From Arthrobacter cryoconiti (GTDB lineage Bacteria > Actinomycetota > Actinomycetes > Actinomycetales > Micrococcaceae): a DNA stretch of 64,000 nucleotides. Each line of letters begins with the position of its first letter. Within the stretch, counting starts at the first letter, position 1. The stretch spans positions 84,303 to 148,302 of the forward strand of contig NZ_JAJJBU010000022.1 of NCBI RefSeq assembly GCF_020905375.1, in the 5' to 3' direction. Shown piece by piece: positions 1 to 8,559 of this stretch. The position numbers and the translations under genes were made by a program. Under the pieces are notes generated by a model that did not search any database, was not told the origin of the DNA, and worked only from the letters and a program-made list of their open reading frames with translations.

Positions 1-1279
1 AACAAAGCCCCTGGACGCCACAGTCACGATCCCCGCTTCCAAGTCGCTGACCAATAGGTATCTGGTATTGGCCGCAATTGCTGACGGTACGTGCCGGCTC
101 AGGGCCCCGTTACAGTCCAGGGATTCCGAGCTCATGATGGGCGCTCTGCGCAGTCTCGGTGCCGTCATCGAGGAGGTGCCAGGCTGCGGTGATGTTCCGG
201 ATCTTCGCGTCACTCCCATTCCCGAGCGCAACGCCGTTGACACCGCCATTGATTGCGGGCTGGCCGGAACCGTCATGCGCTTCGTCCCACCTCTAGCGGC
301 GCTCATCGCTGGGACCGTGGCGTTCGACGGCGATCCCGGGGCACGGGTGCGGCCCATGGCACCGATTCTCGCGGCTTTGGCGCAGCTCGGCATTCACGTA
401 AACAACGCCAGCGCGGGCACCCTGCCGTTCGCTGTGCACGGCACTGGCTCCGTCACCGGTGGCCACGTTGGCGTTGACGCCGGCGGATCCTCACAATTCA
501 TCTCAGCACTCTTGCTTGTTGCTGCCCGTTTTAAGAACGGCATCCACTTAGAACACACCGGCGACTCGGTGCCAAGCGTTGACCATATTTCTATGACCGT
601 TACACTTCTGCGATCTCTGGGAGTAAACGTCGATGACTCGATGCCTAACCACTGGATAGTCCAGCCTGGCCCGATAGCGGCCTTTGACGTGGTGTTAGAG
701 CAGGATCTCTCCAACGCCGGGCCATTTCTGGCGGCAGCCGTGGTCACAGGAGGCACCGTACGCATTCCCAACTGGCCAAGCAAGACCACACAAGTGGGCG
801 ATAAATGGCGTGAGATCCTCCCCCAGTTCGGGGCGGAAGTGACGCTGGAAGATGGTGTTCTCAGCGTCACGGGAACAGCTGAGATCCACGGAGTGGACCT
901 CTCCGACACCAGTGAGCTAGCTCCGGTCATTGCGGCCATCGCGTGCCTTGCCTCAACGCCGTCAACGTTGCGCGGCATCGCTCATCTGCGTGGGCACGAG
1001 ACAGACCGGCTGGCGGCCCTGGTGGCAGAGATCAATGCCCTGGGCGGAGACGCGATGGAAACGCCCGATGGGCTCATTATCAATCCAGCACCCCTGCATG
1101 GGGGAGTGTTCCACAGTTACGCTGATCACCGGATGGCTACGGCAGGAGCAATCATCGCCCTAGCCGTACCCGGGGTCGAAGTCGAGGATATTTCCACGAC
1201 AGCGAAAACCATGCCGGACTTCCCACGGCTGTGGACCGACATGCTCTCACAGGGCAGCGGCGCGCAGATCCGTGGCTAA
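1..1279 (+). CDS. aroA: 3-phosphoshikimate 1-carboxyvinyltransferase (EPSP synthase), 5' end outside window
   Basis: Transfers enolpyruvyl from PEP to shikimate-3-phosphate, the sixth step of the shikimate pathway, in the cytosol. The frame is open from base 2 with no start in the window; the first visible residues contain the SKSLTNR phosphate-binding motif that normally sits about 20-30 residues in, so only a short N-terminal piece is missing. Other family landmarks seen are CGLAGTVMRF, GARVRPM, the GGSSQF loop, HETDRLAAL and YADHRMATAGA near the C-terminus. A TTG at 68 is internal and is not the real start. The stop at 1277-1279 overlaps the GTG of rsgA by eight bases, so the two are probably translationally coupled. 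Confidence 0.97.
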   Translation, partial: TKPLDATVTIPASKSLTNRYLVLAAIADGTCRLRAPLQSRDSELMMGALRSLGAVIEEVPGCGDVPDLRVTPIPERNAVDTAIDCGLAGTVMRFVPPLAALIAGTVAFDGDPGARVRPMAPILAALAQLGIHVNNASAGTLPFAVHGTGSVTGGHVGVDAGGSSQFISALLLVAARFKNGIHLEHTGDSVPSVDHISMTVTLLRSLGVNVDDSMPNHWIVQPGPIAAFDVVLEQDLSNAGPFLAAAVVTGGTVRIPNWPSKTTQVGDKWREILPQFGAEVTLEDGVLSVTGTAEIHGVDLSDTSELAPVIAAIACLASTPSTLRGIAHLRGHETDRLAALVAEINALGGDAMETPDGLIINPAPLHGGVFHSYADHRMATAGAIIALAVPGVEVEDISTTAKTMPDFPRLWTDMLSQGSGAQIRG

Positions 1280-2402
1280 GGACTACAGCAACTGGGACGA
1301 ATCCGATGTCCGGGTCCGTCCCAACAAGAAGGGAAGCCGGCCCCGTACGAAGGATCGGCCAGCGTACGAGGACGCAGTCATAGGTCGGATCGTCACCGTG
1401 GACCGTGGCCGCTACACCGCCATCGTGGAGGAGGACTTGCCGGGAGAACGCGTGCTCATTGCCGCCAGAGCCCGGGAATTACGCCGCTCCCCCGTAGTAG
1501 CTGGAGACTTCGTTGCCTTGGTCGGTGATACCAGCGGTAAACCGGATACGCTGGCACGGCTGGTGCGTGTGCAAGAACGCCGTACACTCCTGCGCCGCAG
1601 CGCCGACGATACCGATCCCGTTGAACGCGTGGTGGTAGCTAACGCGGACCAACTTGTCATCGTGGTGGCCGCAGCCAACCCGGAGCCCCGCACCGGCTTC
1701 ATCGACCGCGCCCTCGTGGCGGCCTACGACTCGGGTATCGAACCGATTCTGCTCATCACCAAGGCCGACATCAAGGATCCCGCCGAGCTCCTGGCCAATT
1801 ACGAATATTTGCACATGACTGTCATCATCAGCCGAACCGCGACCGTGGGAGCATCCGATGCTGCGTCAGCGATTGATGCCCGCAGCGACGATGGCGACTC
1901 CGCGCTCTTAGCTGGTGGCGCCGTTGAACAACTCCGACGTCACCTTGACGGCAAAGTTAGTGTGCTCGTGGGCCACTCAGGGGTAGGCAAGTCCACCATG
2001 GTCAACGCGCTGACAGGTTCTCAGCGCGCCACGGGCGGCGTGAACGCCGTGACGGGACGTGGACGCCACACCTCCTCCTCGGCGCTTGCGCTCCGGTTGC
2101 AAGACGGTGTGCCGCGCTCGTGGATCATCGACACCCCTGGTATCCGCTCCTTCGGCCTAGCCCACGTAGACCCCGACCGAATCCTGCACGCGTTTTTGGA
2201 CCTGCAGCCAGGTACCGACGATTGCGAGCGGGGCTGTAAACACGACTCCGCGGCCGTCAACTGCGGACTGGACCCCTGGGTGAGCGGCGGCCATGCGGGC
2301 GACGCCGGACCGGCACGCTTGGCATCTCTGCGTCGGCTCCTAGGGACCAGCGATCGCACGGAAGGCCGCGCGGAAGCCAAGGAACTGGGCACCACGGCAT
2401 AG
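1272..2402 (+). CDS. rsgA: Ribosome small-subunit biogenesis GTPase RsgA
   Basis: Circularly permuted GTPase that checks late 30S assembly and releases immature-subunit factors. It has a basic N-terminal tail (residues 1-30), an OB-fold domain to about 110, then the GTPase motifs in permuted order: G4 TKAD near 161, the P-loop GHSGVGKS near 233, and G3 DTPG near 287. A C-terminal zinc knuckle follows, with C-x4-C-x-H-x6-C spacing from about 316. At 376 aa the length is normal. The GTG at 1272 lies inside the end of aroA, a gene order common in Micrococcaceae. The last 20 or so residues are charged and low in complexity. Confidence 0.95.
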   Translation: MAKDYSNWDESDVRVRPNKKGSRPRTKDRPAYEDAVIGRIVTVDRGRYTAIVEEDLPGERVLIAARARELRRSPVVAGDFVALVGDTSGKPDTLARLVRVQERRTLLRRSADDTDPVERVVVANADQLVIVVAAANPEPRTGFIDRALVAAYDSGIEPILLITKADIKDPAELLANYEYLHMTVIISRTATVGASDAASAIDARSDDGDSALLAGGAVEQLRRHLDGKVSVLVGHSGVGKSTMVNALTGSQRATGGVNAVTGRGRHTSSSALALRLQDGVPRSWIIDTPGIRSFGLAHVDPDRILHAFLDLQPGTDDCERGCKHDSAAVNCGLDPWVSGGHAGDAGPARLASLRRLLGTSDRTEGRAEAKELGTTA

Positions 2403-2580
2403 CTGGGCAGCCTTATGCACGTCTTTCTTATGCACGTCGCGCGCTTTCCCCACGGCAACGAGGCTACCCACGGCTTCGCCGCCGTCGAACGCTCAGCCGG
2501 ACACTCAGCCGCGCTATCAGCCGCGCACAAAGATCCACGCCATCCGCACTAATTAGGTATCAACCGGTAGCGTATTGCCT

Positions 2581-3396
2581 ATGACTGTCCAACCCCAGAC
2601 TTACAACGACGACCTCCGCCTTGCCCACGTGCTGGCGGACACTGTTGACTCCCTGACGATGTCCCGGTTCAAAGCCCTAGACTTGAAAATTGAAACCAAG
2701 CCCGACCTCACACCGGTCACCGACGCCGACAAGGCCGCCGAAGTATCTATTCGCAGCCAGCTTTCCCGAGTGCGTCCGCGTGACGCCGTTCTGGGCGAGG
2801 AGTTTGGCAGCAGCGGACACGGTTCCCGGCGATGGGTGATCGACCCGATCGACGGGACTAAGAACTTTGTGCGTGGCGTTCCCGTGTGGGCCACGCTGAT
2901 CGCTCTGGTGGATGAGGGCCGCCCCGTGGTGGGGGTTGTCAGCGCCCCAGCATTGGGCAAGCGGTGGTGGGCGGCCGAAGGTACAGGCGCCTACATGGGC
3001 AAGTCTCTAGCAAGCGCCACACGTATTCATGTCTCCAATGTTTCCAAGCTCTCAGACGCCTCATTGTCCTATTCATCCCTGAAAGGCTGGACTCAACGCG
3101 GTAACCGCGACGAGTTCTTGGCGTTGACCGACGACGTCTGGCGCACTCGAGCCTATGGAGATTTTTGGTCCTATTGCATGGTGGCGGAGGGCAGTGTGGA
3201 CATTGCCTGCGAGCCCGAATTGAACCTGTATGACATGGCTGCCCTAGTGCCGATCGTGACCGAAGCAGGCGGCCGATTCACGTCCCTTGACGGAGCGGAC
3301 GGTCCCTTCGGGGGAAACGCCCTCGCCACTAATTCCATCCTCCACAGTGAGACCTTGCAGCGCCTGAACCCTGGTTGGGACGATCTCCTGGGCTAA
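2581..3396 (+). CDS. hisN: Histidinol-phosphatase, inositol-monophosphatase family
   Basis: Mg2+-dependent phosphatase of the IMPase superfamily; actinobacterial members of this type usually act as HisN, dephosphorylating histidinol phosphate. Metal-binding motifs are present: GEEFG near residue 76, DPIDGTKNF near 92, and a C-terminal NLYDMAAL (the usual WDxAA position). I chose the ATG at 2581; a TTG two codons upstream (2575) is also possible. No good Shine-Dalgarno lies upstream, so leaderless translation is plausible. It stands alone between a 178-base gap and a terminator. Histidinol phosphate rather than inositol phosphate as substrate is inferred from family position, so other small phosphate monoesters are not excluded. 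Confidence 0.85.
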   Translation: MTVQPQTYNDDLRLAHVLADTVDSLTMSRFKALDLKIETKPDLTPVTDADKAAEVSIRSQLSRVRPRDAVLGEEFGSSGHGSRRWVIDPIDGTKNFVRGVPVWATLIALVDEGRPVVGVVSAPALGKRWWAAEGTGAYMGKSLASATRIHVSNVSKLSDASLSYSSLKGWTQRGNRDEFLALTDDVWRTRAYGDFWSYCMVAEGSVDIACEPELNLYDMAALVPIVTEAGGRFTSLDGADGPFGGNALATNSILHSETLQRLNPGWDDLLG

Positions 3397-3407
3397 AAAA
3401 CTGCCAG

Positions 3408-3457
3408 AATCGGGACGCAGCGACAGTTCGTAACAAATAAGCTGTGTCCCGATTTTT
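3408..3457 (+). terminator. Rho-independent terminator after hisN
   Basis: The arms 3408-3421 and 3441-3454 (left arm AATCGGGACGCAGC) pair over 14 bp with one G-U wobble, and the right arm runs into five T residues ending at 3457. It lies 12 bases after the hisN stop and isolates hisN from the riboswitch-controlled gene. Confidence 0.8.
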
Positions 3458-3477
3458 GGACTAGGGTTTTCCCCATA

Positions 3478-3592
3478 GGTCACGAGTGCCAGCGCTAAAC
3501 CCCGGTTTGCTGGCCGGCAACCCTCCTTTCGCGGCGGGGTGCCCCGGGTGACGACCTGGCCAGGGCCAAACGGTCATGGCAAGCGCGGATTT
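3478..3592 (+). ncRNA. S-adenosylmethionine riboswitch, SAM-IV type (SAM clan)
   Basis: The stretch starts GGTCACGAGTGCCAGCG and keeps the SAM-clan core: GCCAGC pairing with GCTGGC (P2), GGCAACC followed later by GGTGCC around a C-rich/G-rich P3, then GGGTGACGACC, whose GACC (3553-3556) closes P1 with GGTC (3478-3481). The extra 3' part, ending near GGCAAGCGCGG, matches the added helix and pseudoknot that separate SAM-IV from SAM-I. Such riboswitches are known mainly from actinobacterial sulfur genes. This one precedes a cysteine-desulfurase-like gene by 56 bases. Whether control is by termination or by masking the ribosome site cannot be read off; the T-run at 3590-3595 could be a weak terminator. 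Confidence 0.87.
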
Positions 3593-3647
3593 TTTGTGTC
3601 CAACGCTAGTCGTTTGGCACAAGGAGTCTTTCCTTTGAGGGAGCCCC

Positions 3648-5060
3648 ATGAGTTCTGCCATTCTCGAAAAACCGTTGATTTCCACGCACCCACTTCTGTC
3701 TGTGGTGGGCAGCAGGCTCAACGCCCCGCTCATCCACGGGGGCCAGGTCCGCTACGCCAACCTCGATTATGCTGCATCAACCCCTGCAGCGGAGGACGTT
3801 GCGGAGCATCTTGCGCAGATCCTGCCCTACTATGCCAGCGTCCATCGGGGCGCAGGTTTTGCCTCCCAGGTGAGCACTTCAGTGTACGAAAACGCCCGGC
3901 ATATTGTCGCTAGTTTTGTGGGGGCACGCCCCGATGACACTGTCATTTTCACCCGCAACACCACTGATTCGCTGAATCTGCTGGCGAACTGTGTACGGGA
4001 GCAGCTCACCGGCAAGCACTGCGCTTCGGGCACATCTGCGGATAGCGGTGAGGTCTTGTATCTAGATATTGAACACCATGCCAATCTTTTGCCCTGGCAA
4101 AGCATGGCGCATCGTTCAGTAGTAGCTGGCGGAAGCATTGCCGCGACGTTAGCCCGGGTGGAAACCCAATTACGGGCCGGCAATGTGGTGCTTCTGGCGG
4201 TCACTGGCGCCTCCAATGTCACCGGAGAAGTTCTGCCGGTCGCCGAACTCGCCACCCTGGCTCACCATTATGGTGCGCGCATTGTCCTTGACGCAGCCCA
4301 ATTGGCCCCGCACAGACGCATTGATATGGTTCACGACGGGATCGACTACTTGGCCTTCTCCGGGCACAAGCTCTATGCCCCCTTTGGTGCGGGTGTCCTA
4401 GTGGGCCGCTCAGATTGGCTCGATGCCGGCACCCCGTATCTGGCTGGTGGCGGGGCAGTCAACGATGTACGGCTCGAATCCGTGCGCTGGGCGGAGGGGC
4501 CCGCACGTCACGAGGCGGGGTCCCCCAACGTCTTGGGGGCGGCCACCCTCGCCAGGGCGACCCAAGTTCTTGCCGGCTTGGATGCTGAGAAGTGGCATAC
4601 TCACGAACAGCAGTTGCGGGCCCGCCTCGTGGAGGGGCTTTCCTCAATTGAAGGCATCACGGTTCACCAGATGTTCGATGACAGCGACACGTACCCAGGC
4701 TGCGGCACCATTGGGGTCGTAAATTTTTCCATTGCTGGCTATGATTCCGGCTTAGCAGCAGCATATCTCTCCGCCGAGCACGGTGTGGGCGTGCGTGATG
4801 GTAAGTTCTGCGCTCATCCGCTGCTACGCCGACTGGGCCTAGCCGCAGGGTCGCTGCGGGCAAGCTTCGGCGTGGGGTCCTGCGTGGAAGACGCAGATCG
4901 GCTAATTGAGGGAGTCAAGGCTCTCCTGGGCGAGGGATTGGGCGCGGACTATGTCATTGACGCTGGGCGCTGGGTTCCGGCCAACGACACTCGCAGCTAC
5001 CCTTCGTGGGCGCCTAACACCCCTGGTACGGCCGGCGCGGCACCGTGCACTAGTGAGTAA
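3648..5060 (+). CDS. Cysteine-desulfurase-like protein (class V aminotransferase fold)
   Basis: PLP enzyme of the NifS/SufS/Csd group, 470 aa, which removes sulfur (or selenium) from cysteine-like substrates. The PLP lysine is in FSGHKLYAPFG near residue 242. The C-terminal loop DGKFCAHPLL carries a cysteine at the position of the SufS active cysteine. A good ribosome site, GAGGGAG, precedes the ATG at 3648. It does not sit with suf or isc genes, and the SAM-IV riboswitch upstream points instead to methionine/cysteine balance. The exact substrate is unknown. The next gene is separated by a 24-bp inverted repeat, so co-transcription is uncertain. Confidence 0.88.
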   Translation: MSSAILEKPLISTHPLLSVVGSRLNAPLIHGGQVRYANLDYAASTPAAEDVAEHLAQILPYYASVHRGAGFASQVSTSVYENARHIVASFVGARPDDTVIFTRNTTDSLNLLANCVREQLTGKHCASGTSADSGEVLYLDIEHHANLLPWQSMAHRSVVAGGSIAATLARVETQLRAGNVVLLAVTGASNVTGEVLPVAELATLAHHYGARIVLDAAQLAPHRRIDMVHDGIDYLAFSGHKLYAPFGAGVLVGRSDWLDAGTPYLAGGGAVNDVRLESVRWAEGPARHEAGSPNVLGAATLARATQVLAGLDAEKWHTHEQQLRARLVEGLSSIEGITVHQMFDDSDTYPGCGTIGVVNFSIAGYDSGLAAAYLSAEHGVGVRDGKFCAHPLLRRLGLAAGSLRASFGVGSCVEDADRLIEGVKALLGEGLGADYVIDAGRWVPANDTRSYPSWAPNTPGTAGAAPCTSE

Positions 5061-5138
5061 CCGCATCTGACCCGCAGAAGACGTCGAAATTTCGGGAAAT
5101 TCGCCCGATTTTGAACGTCTTCTGCGGGTCAGATGCGG
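5061..5138. repeat. Perfect 24-bp inverted repeat with 30-base loop
   Basis: The arm 5061-5084 (begins CCGCATCTGACCCGCAG) is the exact reverse complement of 5115-5138. The 30-base loop contains a smaller palindrome CGAAATTTCG and a CGGG/CCCG pair. It begins on the base after the stop codon at 5060. No T-run follows on either strand, so it is not a standard intrinsic terminator, although the RNA hairpin would be very stable. It could be a REP-like element, a rho-related 3' end or a protein-binding palindrome. Confidence 0.9.
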
Positions 5139-5193
5139 GATGTGGTCCGCGGTAGAGTGGAGCGGCGGATTTTTGAGCGACGGCAGGAGCACT

Positions 5194-5997
5194 ATGGCGG
5201 GGCGGGGCGGACCGATATTCGATGGGGCGCGACGTTTGGAGATGGCGGATGCCTTCCAAACCGGGGGTGCCGACTATGACCGCGTCCGGCCCGGCTACCC
5301 GCAGGAATCATTAGACTGGCTGCTCGACGGCGCCGAAACGGTTCACGATGTACTCGACGTCGGCGCAGGGACCGGCAAATACACTCGTTTACTGACGGAT
5401 CGAGGGTGGCGCGTCAGCGCAGTGGATCCATCAGCCGACATGTTGACTCAGCTGCTGCGCAAGCTGCCCGAGACAGCTGTTGCTTCTGGTACTGCCGAGC
5501 ACCTGCCGCTTCCCGACCTCTGCATGGACTTAGCTGTCGTGGCCCAAGCCTGGCACTGGTGCGATCCTCTCGCTGCCAGCACCGAGTTGGCACGAGTTCT
5601 GCGCCCGGGTGGGACGCTGGGCCTGATCTGGAATCAACTCGACGTCGGTGTTCCATGGGTCCACCGCTTGGCCCGAATCATGCATGCCGGCGATGTACAC
5701 AAACCAGATTTCCATCCGAATGTCGGGATCGAATTCACCGGTTTGGCAGCGCATGAAACCCGGTGGGAGCAAAGCCAAAGCCCAGATGAGGTGATTGAAC
5801 TGGCCACCTCACGCAGTTACTACCTCAAAGCTGGCAGCGAAACCCGCGCAAAAGTACTGTCGAATCTCTCCTGGTACCTCTATGAACATCTGGGGCACAC
5901 ACCACAAAGTAAGATTGCACTTCCCTATCTGACCCATACGTGGCGGGCTAGACGTAGTTCGGGCACCTGCGACACGCCGTTCGAACTCGACAACTAA
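5194..5997 (+). CDS. Class I SAM-dependent methyltransferase
   Basis: A 267-aa Rossmann-fold methyltransferase of the Methyltransf_11/25 type. Motif I is VLDVGAGTGKYTRLL, followed by the acidic VDPS loop and the LPLPD / VVAQAWHWCD region. The ATG at 5194 has AGGAG five bases upstream; a longer reading from 5140 would run back to the inverted repeat and lacks a ribosome site. The substrate cannot be told from the sequence; homologues are often annotated simply as class I methyltransferases. It follows the riboswitch-led desulfurase-like gene and might be read through from it, which would put two sulfur/SAM-related genes under one leader. Confidence 0.85.
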   Translation: MAGRGGPIFDGARRLEMADAFQTGGADYDRVRPGYPQESLDWLLDGAETVHDVLDVGAGTGKYTRLLTDRGWRVSAVDPSADMLTQLLRKLPETAVASGTAEHLPLPDLCMDLAVVAQAWHWCDPLAASTELARVLRPGGTLGLIWNQLDVGVPWVHRLARIMHAGDVHKPDFHPNVGIEFTGLAAHETRWEQSQSPDEVIELATSRSYYLKAGSETRAKVLSNLSWYLYEHLGHTPQSKIALPYLTHTWRARRSSGTCDTPFELDN

Positions 5998-6015
5998 GCA
6001 ACTCTGCTCGTACTA

Positions 6016-6046
6016 TTTCGGTATACCTAAAATTTATATTTAGGTA
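6016..6046 (+). promoter_or_regulatory. Putative MntR operator (two overlapping palindromes) upstream of mntH
   Basis: TTTCGGTATACCTAAA at 6016-6031 is a 16-bp palindrome with one mismatch. Its right half, TACCTAAA (6024-6031), pairs as an inverted repeat with TTTAGGTA at 6039-6046. The result is three half-sites of the form TTTMGGTA within 31 bases, in an A+T-rich stretch that probably also holds the -10 region. DtxR/MntR proteins bind such TTAGGT-like palindromes, and an MntR-like gene lies two genes downstream, so manganese-dependent repression of mntH-mntR is the likely role. Confidence 0.7.
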
Positions 6047-6064
6047 GATCGAAAGGGCTGATAA

Positions 6065-7315
6065 TTGCTGGATGCGTCGAAGACCCGAACCCTGTCCTCG
6101 CCAAGGAGCGGGCTGCTGTTCCTGCTTGGGCCCGCCTTCGTTGCCGCCGTCGCCTATGTAGATCCTGGGAACGTCGCAGCCAACCTCACGTCGGGGGCAA
6201 GGTACGGATACTTGCTGGTGTGGGTCCTCGTTGCCGCGAATGTGATGGCCATGCTGGTCCAATACCAGTCAGCAAAACTGGGCGTAGTGACAGGAAAGTC
6301 GCTGCCGCAAATCCTGGGTGAGCGGCTCTCTACTGGCACCAGGCGCGCCTATTGGGTACAGGCAGAACTGGTGATAATAGCCACCGACCTCGCCGAGGTG
6401 GTAGGCGGCGCCATCGCGTTAAATCTGCTCTTCTCCGTGCCGCTGCCCGTTGGTGGGGTCATCGTGGGCATCGTCTCAATTCTGCTACTCACGGTGCAAA
6501 ACCGACGGGGACAACGCAGCTTCGAATCCGTCATCATCGCCTTACTCATCATTATCACCATCGGATTTCTCACCGGCCTTGCCCTTAGCCCGCCGGACCC
6601 CTCAGGTGTCCTAGCTGGCATGGTTCCCCGCTTCGAGGGAGCAAACAGTGTCCTCTTGGCGGCTGGAATGTTGGGCGCAACTGTCATGCCGCATGCCATC
6701 TATTTGCATTCGCAACTGGCCACAGATCGGCACCCGAACGCGAGGAACAGCAGCGAGTCTCTGGCACGGGTCATTCGGGCCACGCGATGGGACGTGGTAG
6801 CAGCACTCGTGCTAGCCGGCGCGGTCAACATTGGCATGCTCCTCTTGGCAGCGTCCACATTGGGTGGGGTGGCAGGCACTGACACCATCGAAGGCGCCCA
6901 TGCGGCCATCGTGAGCCACTTGGGACCCGTAGTGGGAGTTGTTTTCGCCGTCGGGCTACTGGCCTCTGGACTTGCCTCTACGTCGGTCGGTGCCTATGCC
7001 GGGGCGACAGTCATGAAGGGGCTTGTAAAAGTACGCATCTCACTCGTAACGCGTCGTCTGCTCAGCCTTATCCCCGCTGTCATCTTGCTGGCCGTGGGCA
7101 TAGACCCCACCTGGGCGCTGATCGTGAGCCAAGTGGTGCTCAGCTTCGGCATACCCTTCGCATTGATTCCGCTACTGCGCCTAACCTCAAACGCTACGCT
7201 CATGGGCCACTATCGGGACGGACTGGCGCTGCGTCTAGCGGCGTTAGCCAGCGTTGCGGTCATTGTAGCGCTCAATGCCGCTCTCCTCTGGTTCACATTT
7301 ACCGGCCAGGGCTGA
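6065..7315 (+). CDS. mntH: Nramp-family proton-coupled Mn2+ transporter
   Basis: Inner-membrane importer of Mn2+ (and Fe2+), 416 aa with about 11 predicted helices. The family signatures are present: DPGNVAAN in TM1 and the TM6 sequence MPHAIYLHS, which supply metal ligands. The start is a TTG at 6065, supported by AAAGGG seven bases upstream; there is no in-frame ATG nearby. It is followed after 30 bases by an mntR-like regulator, and the palindromic operator lies 19 bases upstream of the start, so metal-responsive control is likely. Confidence 0.93.
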   Translation: MLDASKTRTLSSPRSGLLFLLGPAFVAAVAYVDPGNVAANLTSGARYGYLLVWVLVAANVMAMLVQYQSAKLGVVTGKSLPQILGERLSTGTRRAYWVQAELVIIATDLAEVVGGAIALNLLFSVPLPVGGVIVGIVSILLLTVQNRRGQRSFESVIIALLIIITIGFLTGLALSPPDPSGVLAGMVPRFEGANSVLLAAGMLGATVMPHAIYLHSQLATDRHPNARNSSESLARVIRATRWDVVAALVLAGAVNIGMLLLAASTLGGVAGTDTIEGAHAAIVSHLGPVVGVVFAVGLLASGLASTSVGAYAGATVMKGLVKVRISLVTRRLLSLIPAVILLAVGIDPTWALIVSQVVLSFGIPFALIPLLRLTSNATLMGHYRDGLALRLAALASVAVIVALNAALLWFTFTGQG

Positions 7316-7345
7316 AGACACCGGCCAAGCTGTAGGCTTAAGAGT

Positions 7346-8134
7346 GTGAAAGCAACCCCAACGTCTTCGAGTATTGAAGACTACGTCAAGGTCATCTATT
7401 CCTTCACGGAGTGGCAGGACAAGCCCATCACTTCCACCCAGTTGGCGGCACGTTTGGGCGTGGCGAATTCTTCAGTGTCAGAGATGGTCCGCAAGCTCAA
7501 GGACCAGGACCTGGTAGACCATGAGCCGTACAGCCCCATCCGGCTCACGGCTGACGGGCTAAAGCTTGCGCTGGCGATGGTCCGTCGTCACCGGTTGTTG
7601 GAAACGTATCTGGTGCGTGAATTGGACTTTTCCTGGGATGAGGTCCATGACGAGGCCGAGCACCTTGAGCATGCGGTCTCGGAAACTTTCATCGAGCGGA
7701 TGTCAGCCAAGTTGGGCCACCCCACCCGGGACCCCCACGGAGACCCGATCCCGGATGCGCAGGGACACATTGTAATGCCCCCATCCCACCGCCTCGACGA
7801 ACTTGATGCCGGCCACCGCGGGCAAATAGCTCGTATCAGCGACCACGATCCCGAGCTCTTGCGGCATCTTCAAGCGAATGGATTGGGGCTGGACACCAAG
7901 CTTGAGGTGATTGGCCGGCGACCCTTCGGCGGAACGTTGGAAGTTCGCAAGCTCCCTTCCTCATTTTCCCCGTCTTCCCCGGCTGTCCCTTCTTCCCCGG
8001 ACGACGCCGACCGCTTGGATTTGGGCGAGGAGGCTGTACTTTCGCTGTGGCTGGTCACGCAGGGCACCCACTTGGACTGCACGGTCCAGGAGCCTACGGC
8101 AGGCTCACTGATGAGCCCCCGTAACGGCCGCTAG
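7346..8134 (+). CDS. mntR: DtxR-family metal-dependent regulator (MntR-like)
   Basis: 262-aa repressor. Residues 1-65 form the winged helix (SIEDYVKVIYSF, then TSTQLAARLGVANSSVSEMV as recognition region). The dimerisation domain carries H-D-E-A-E-H-L-E-H near residue 94-104, holding the E/H metal ligands. A C-terminal FeoA/SH3-like domain is interrupted by a low-complexity S/P stretch near 205-220. The GTG start at 7346 has no clear ribosome site but is 30 bases after mntH. The Mn rather than Fe assignment rests on linkage to mntH; IdeR-type function is the alternative. Confidence 0.88.
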   Translation: MKATPTSSSIEDYVKVIYSFTEWQDKPITSTQLAARLGVANSSVSEMVRKLKDQDLVDHEPYSPIRLTADGLKLALAMVRRHRLLETYLVRELDFSWDEVHDEAEHLEHAVSETFIERMSAKLGHPTRDPHGDPIPDAQGHIVMPPSHRLDELDAGHRGQIARISDHDPELLRHLQANGLGLDTKLEVIGRRPFGGTLEVRKLPSSFSPSSPAVPSSPDDADRLDLGEEAVLSLWLVTQGTHLDCTVQEPTAGSLMSPRNGR

Positions 8135-8161
8135 TCACGGCCACTGATGTAGATCCGCTGA

Positions 8162-8557
8162 CTAACGCTGCAGGCGCCTGCGCAGCACTTCAGCGCTGAT
8201 GTACCACGCCACGCTGACACTGAGCATGACGATCCCGTAAACAGTTGTTCCTGCAACCAGTAACGCTAGGCCAGCCAGCAAGAACATCCCGAGAGAGAGA
8301 ACACTCACCACGGCCTCAGGCAGTCGCCGCTCGCTGCGTGGAGCCATGAAGATCCCCCACAGCACCACGACGACGGCAGGAATACCGATACCGAAAACCA
8401 GGTTCCAGGGGTAGTGCTGTCCAAAGCCCCAGTAGAGCAGTCCCGCCAACATGGCGATTTCTAATACAAAGCCAATTCCAGCCACCACGAGCGCCAACAG
8501 GGCCGCGCTCCCAGCGAATTCATTGTGTTTCATCGTTTTCACACTGCGCCGACCCAC
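8162..8557 (-). CDS. YrdB-like four-helix membrane protein (DUF2568)
   Basis: A 131-aa protein with four predicted membrane helices and a basic C-terminus (RRRLQR), resembling the YrdB/DUF2568 family of unknown function. The GTG start at 8557 is only two bases after the stop of the upstream AMP-binding gene, whose last codons supply AGGAG at a good distance, so translation is coupled. An alternative ATG lies at 8533. It converges on mntR with a 27-base gap and no visible terminator. No function can be assigned. Confidence 0.7.
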   Translation of the reverse strand: MGRRSVKTMKHNEFAGSAALLALVVAGIGFVLEIAMLAGLLYWGFGQHYPWNLVFGIGIPAVVVVLWGIFMAPRSERRLPEAVVSVLSLGMFLLAGLALLVAGTTVYGIVMLSVSVAWYISAEVLRRRLQR

Positions 8558-8559
8558 TG

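Noticed and set aside
2021..2530. 169-codon minus-strand frame
   Set aside because: Antisense to the zinc-knuckle end of rsgA; no independent support.
2414..2554. 46-codon plus-strand frame between rsgA and hisN
   Set aside because: No ribosome site, His/Ala-rich low-complexity product, and a duplicated TTATGCACGTC that looks like simple repetition.
5140..5193. Upstream extension of the methyltransferase
   Set aside because: It begins two bases after the inverted repeat and lacks a ribosome site, whereas ATG 5194 has AGGAG in place and family similarity starts after it.
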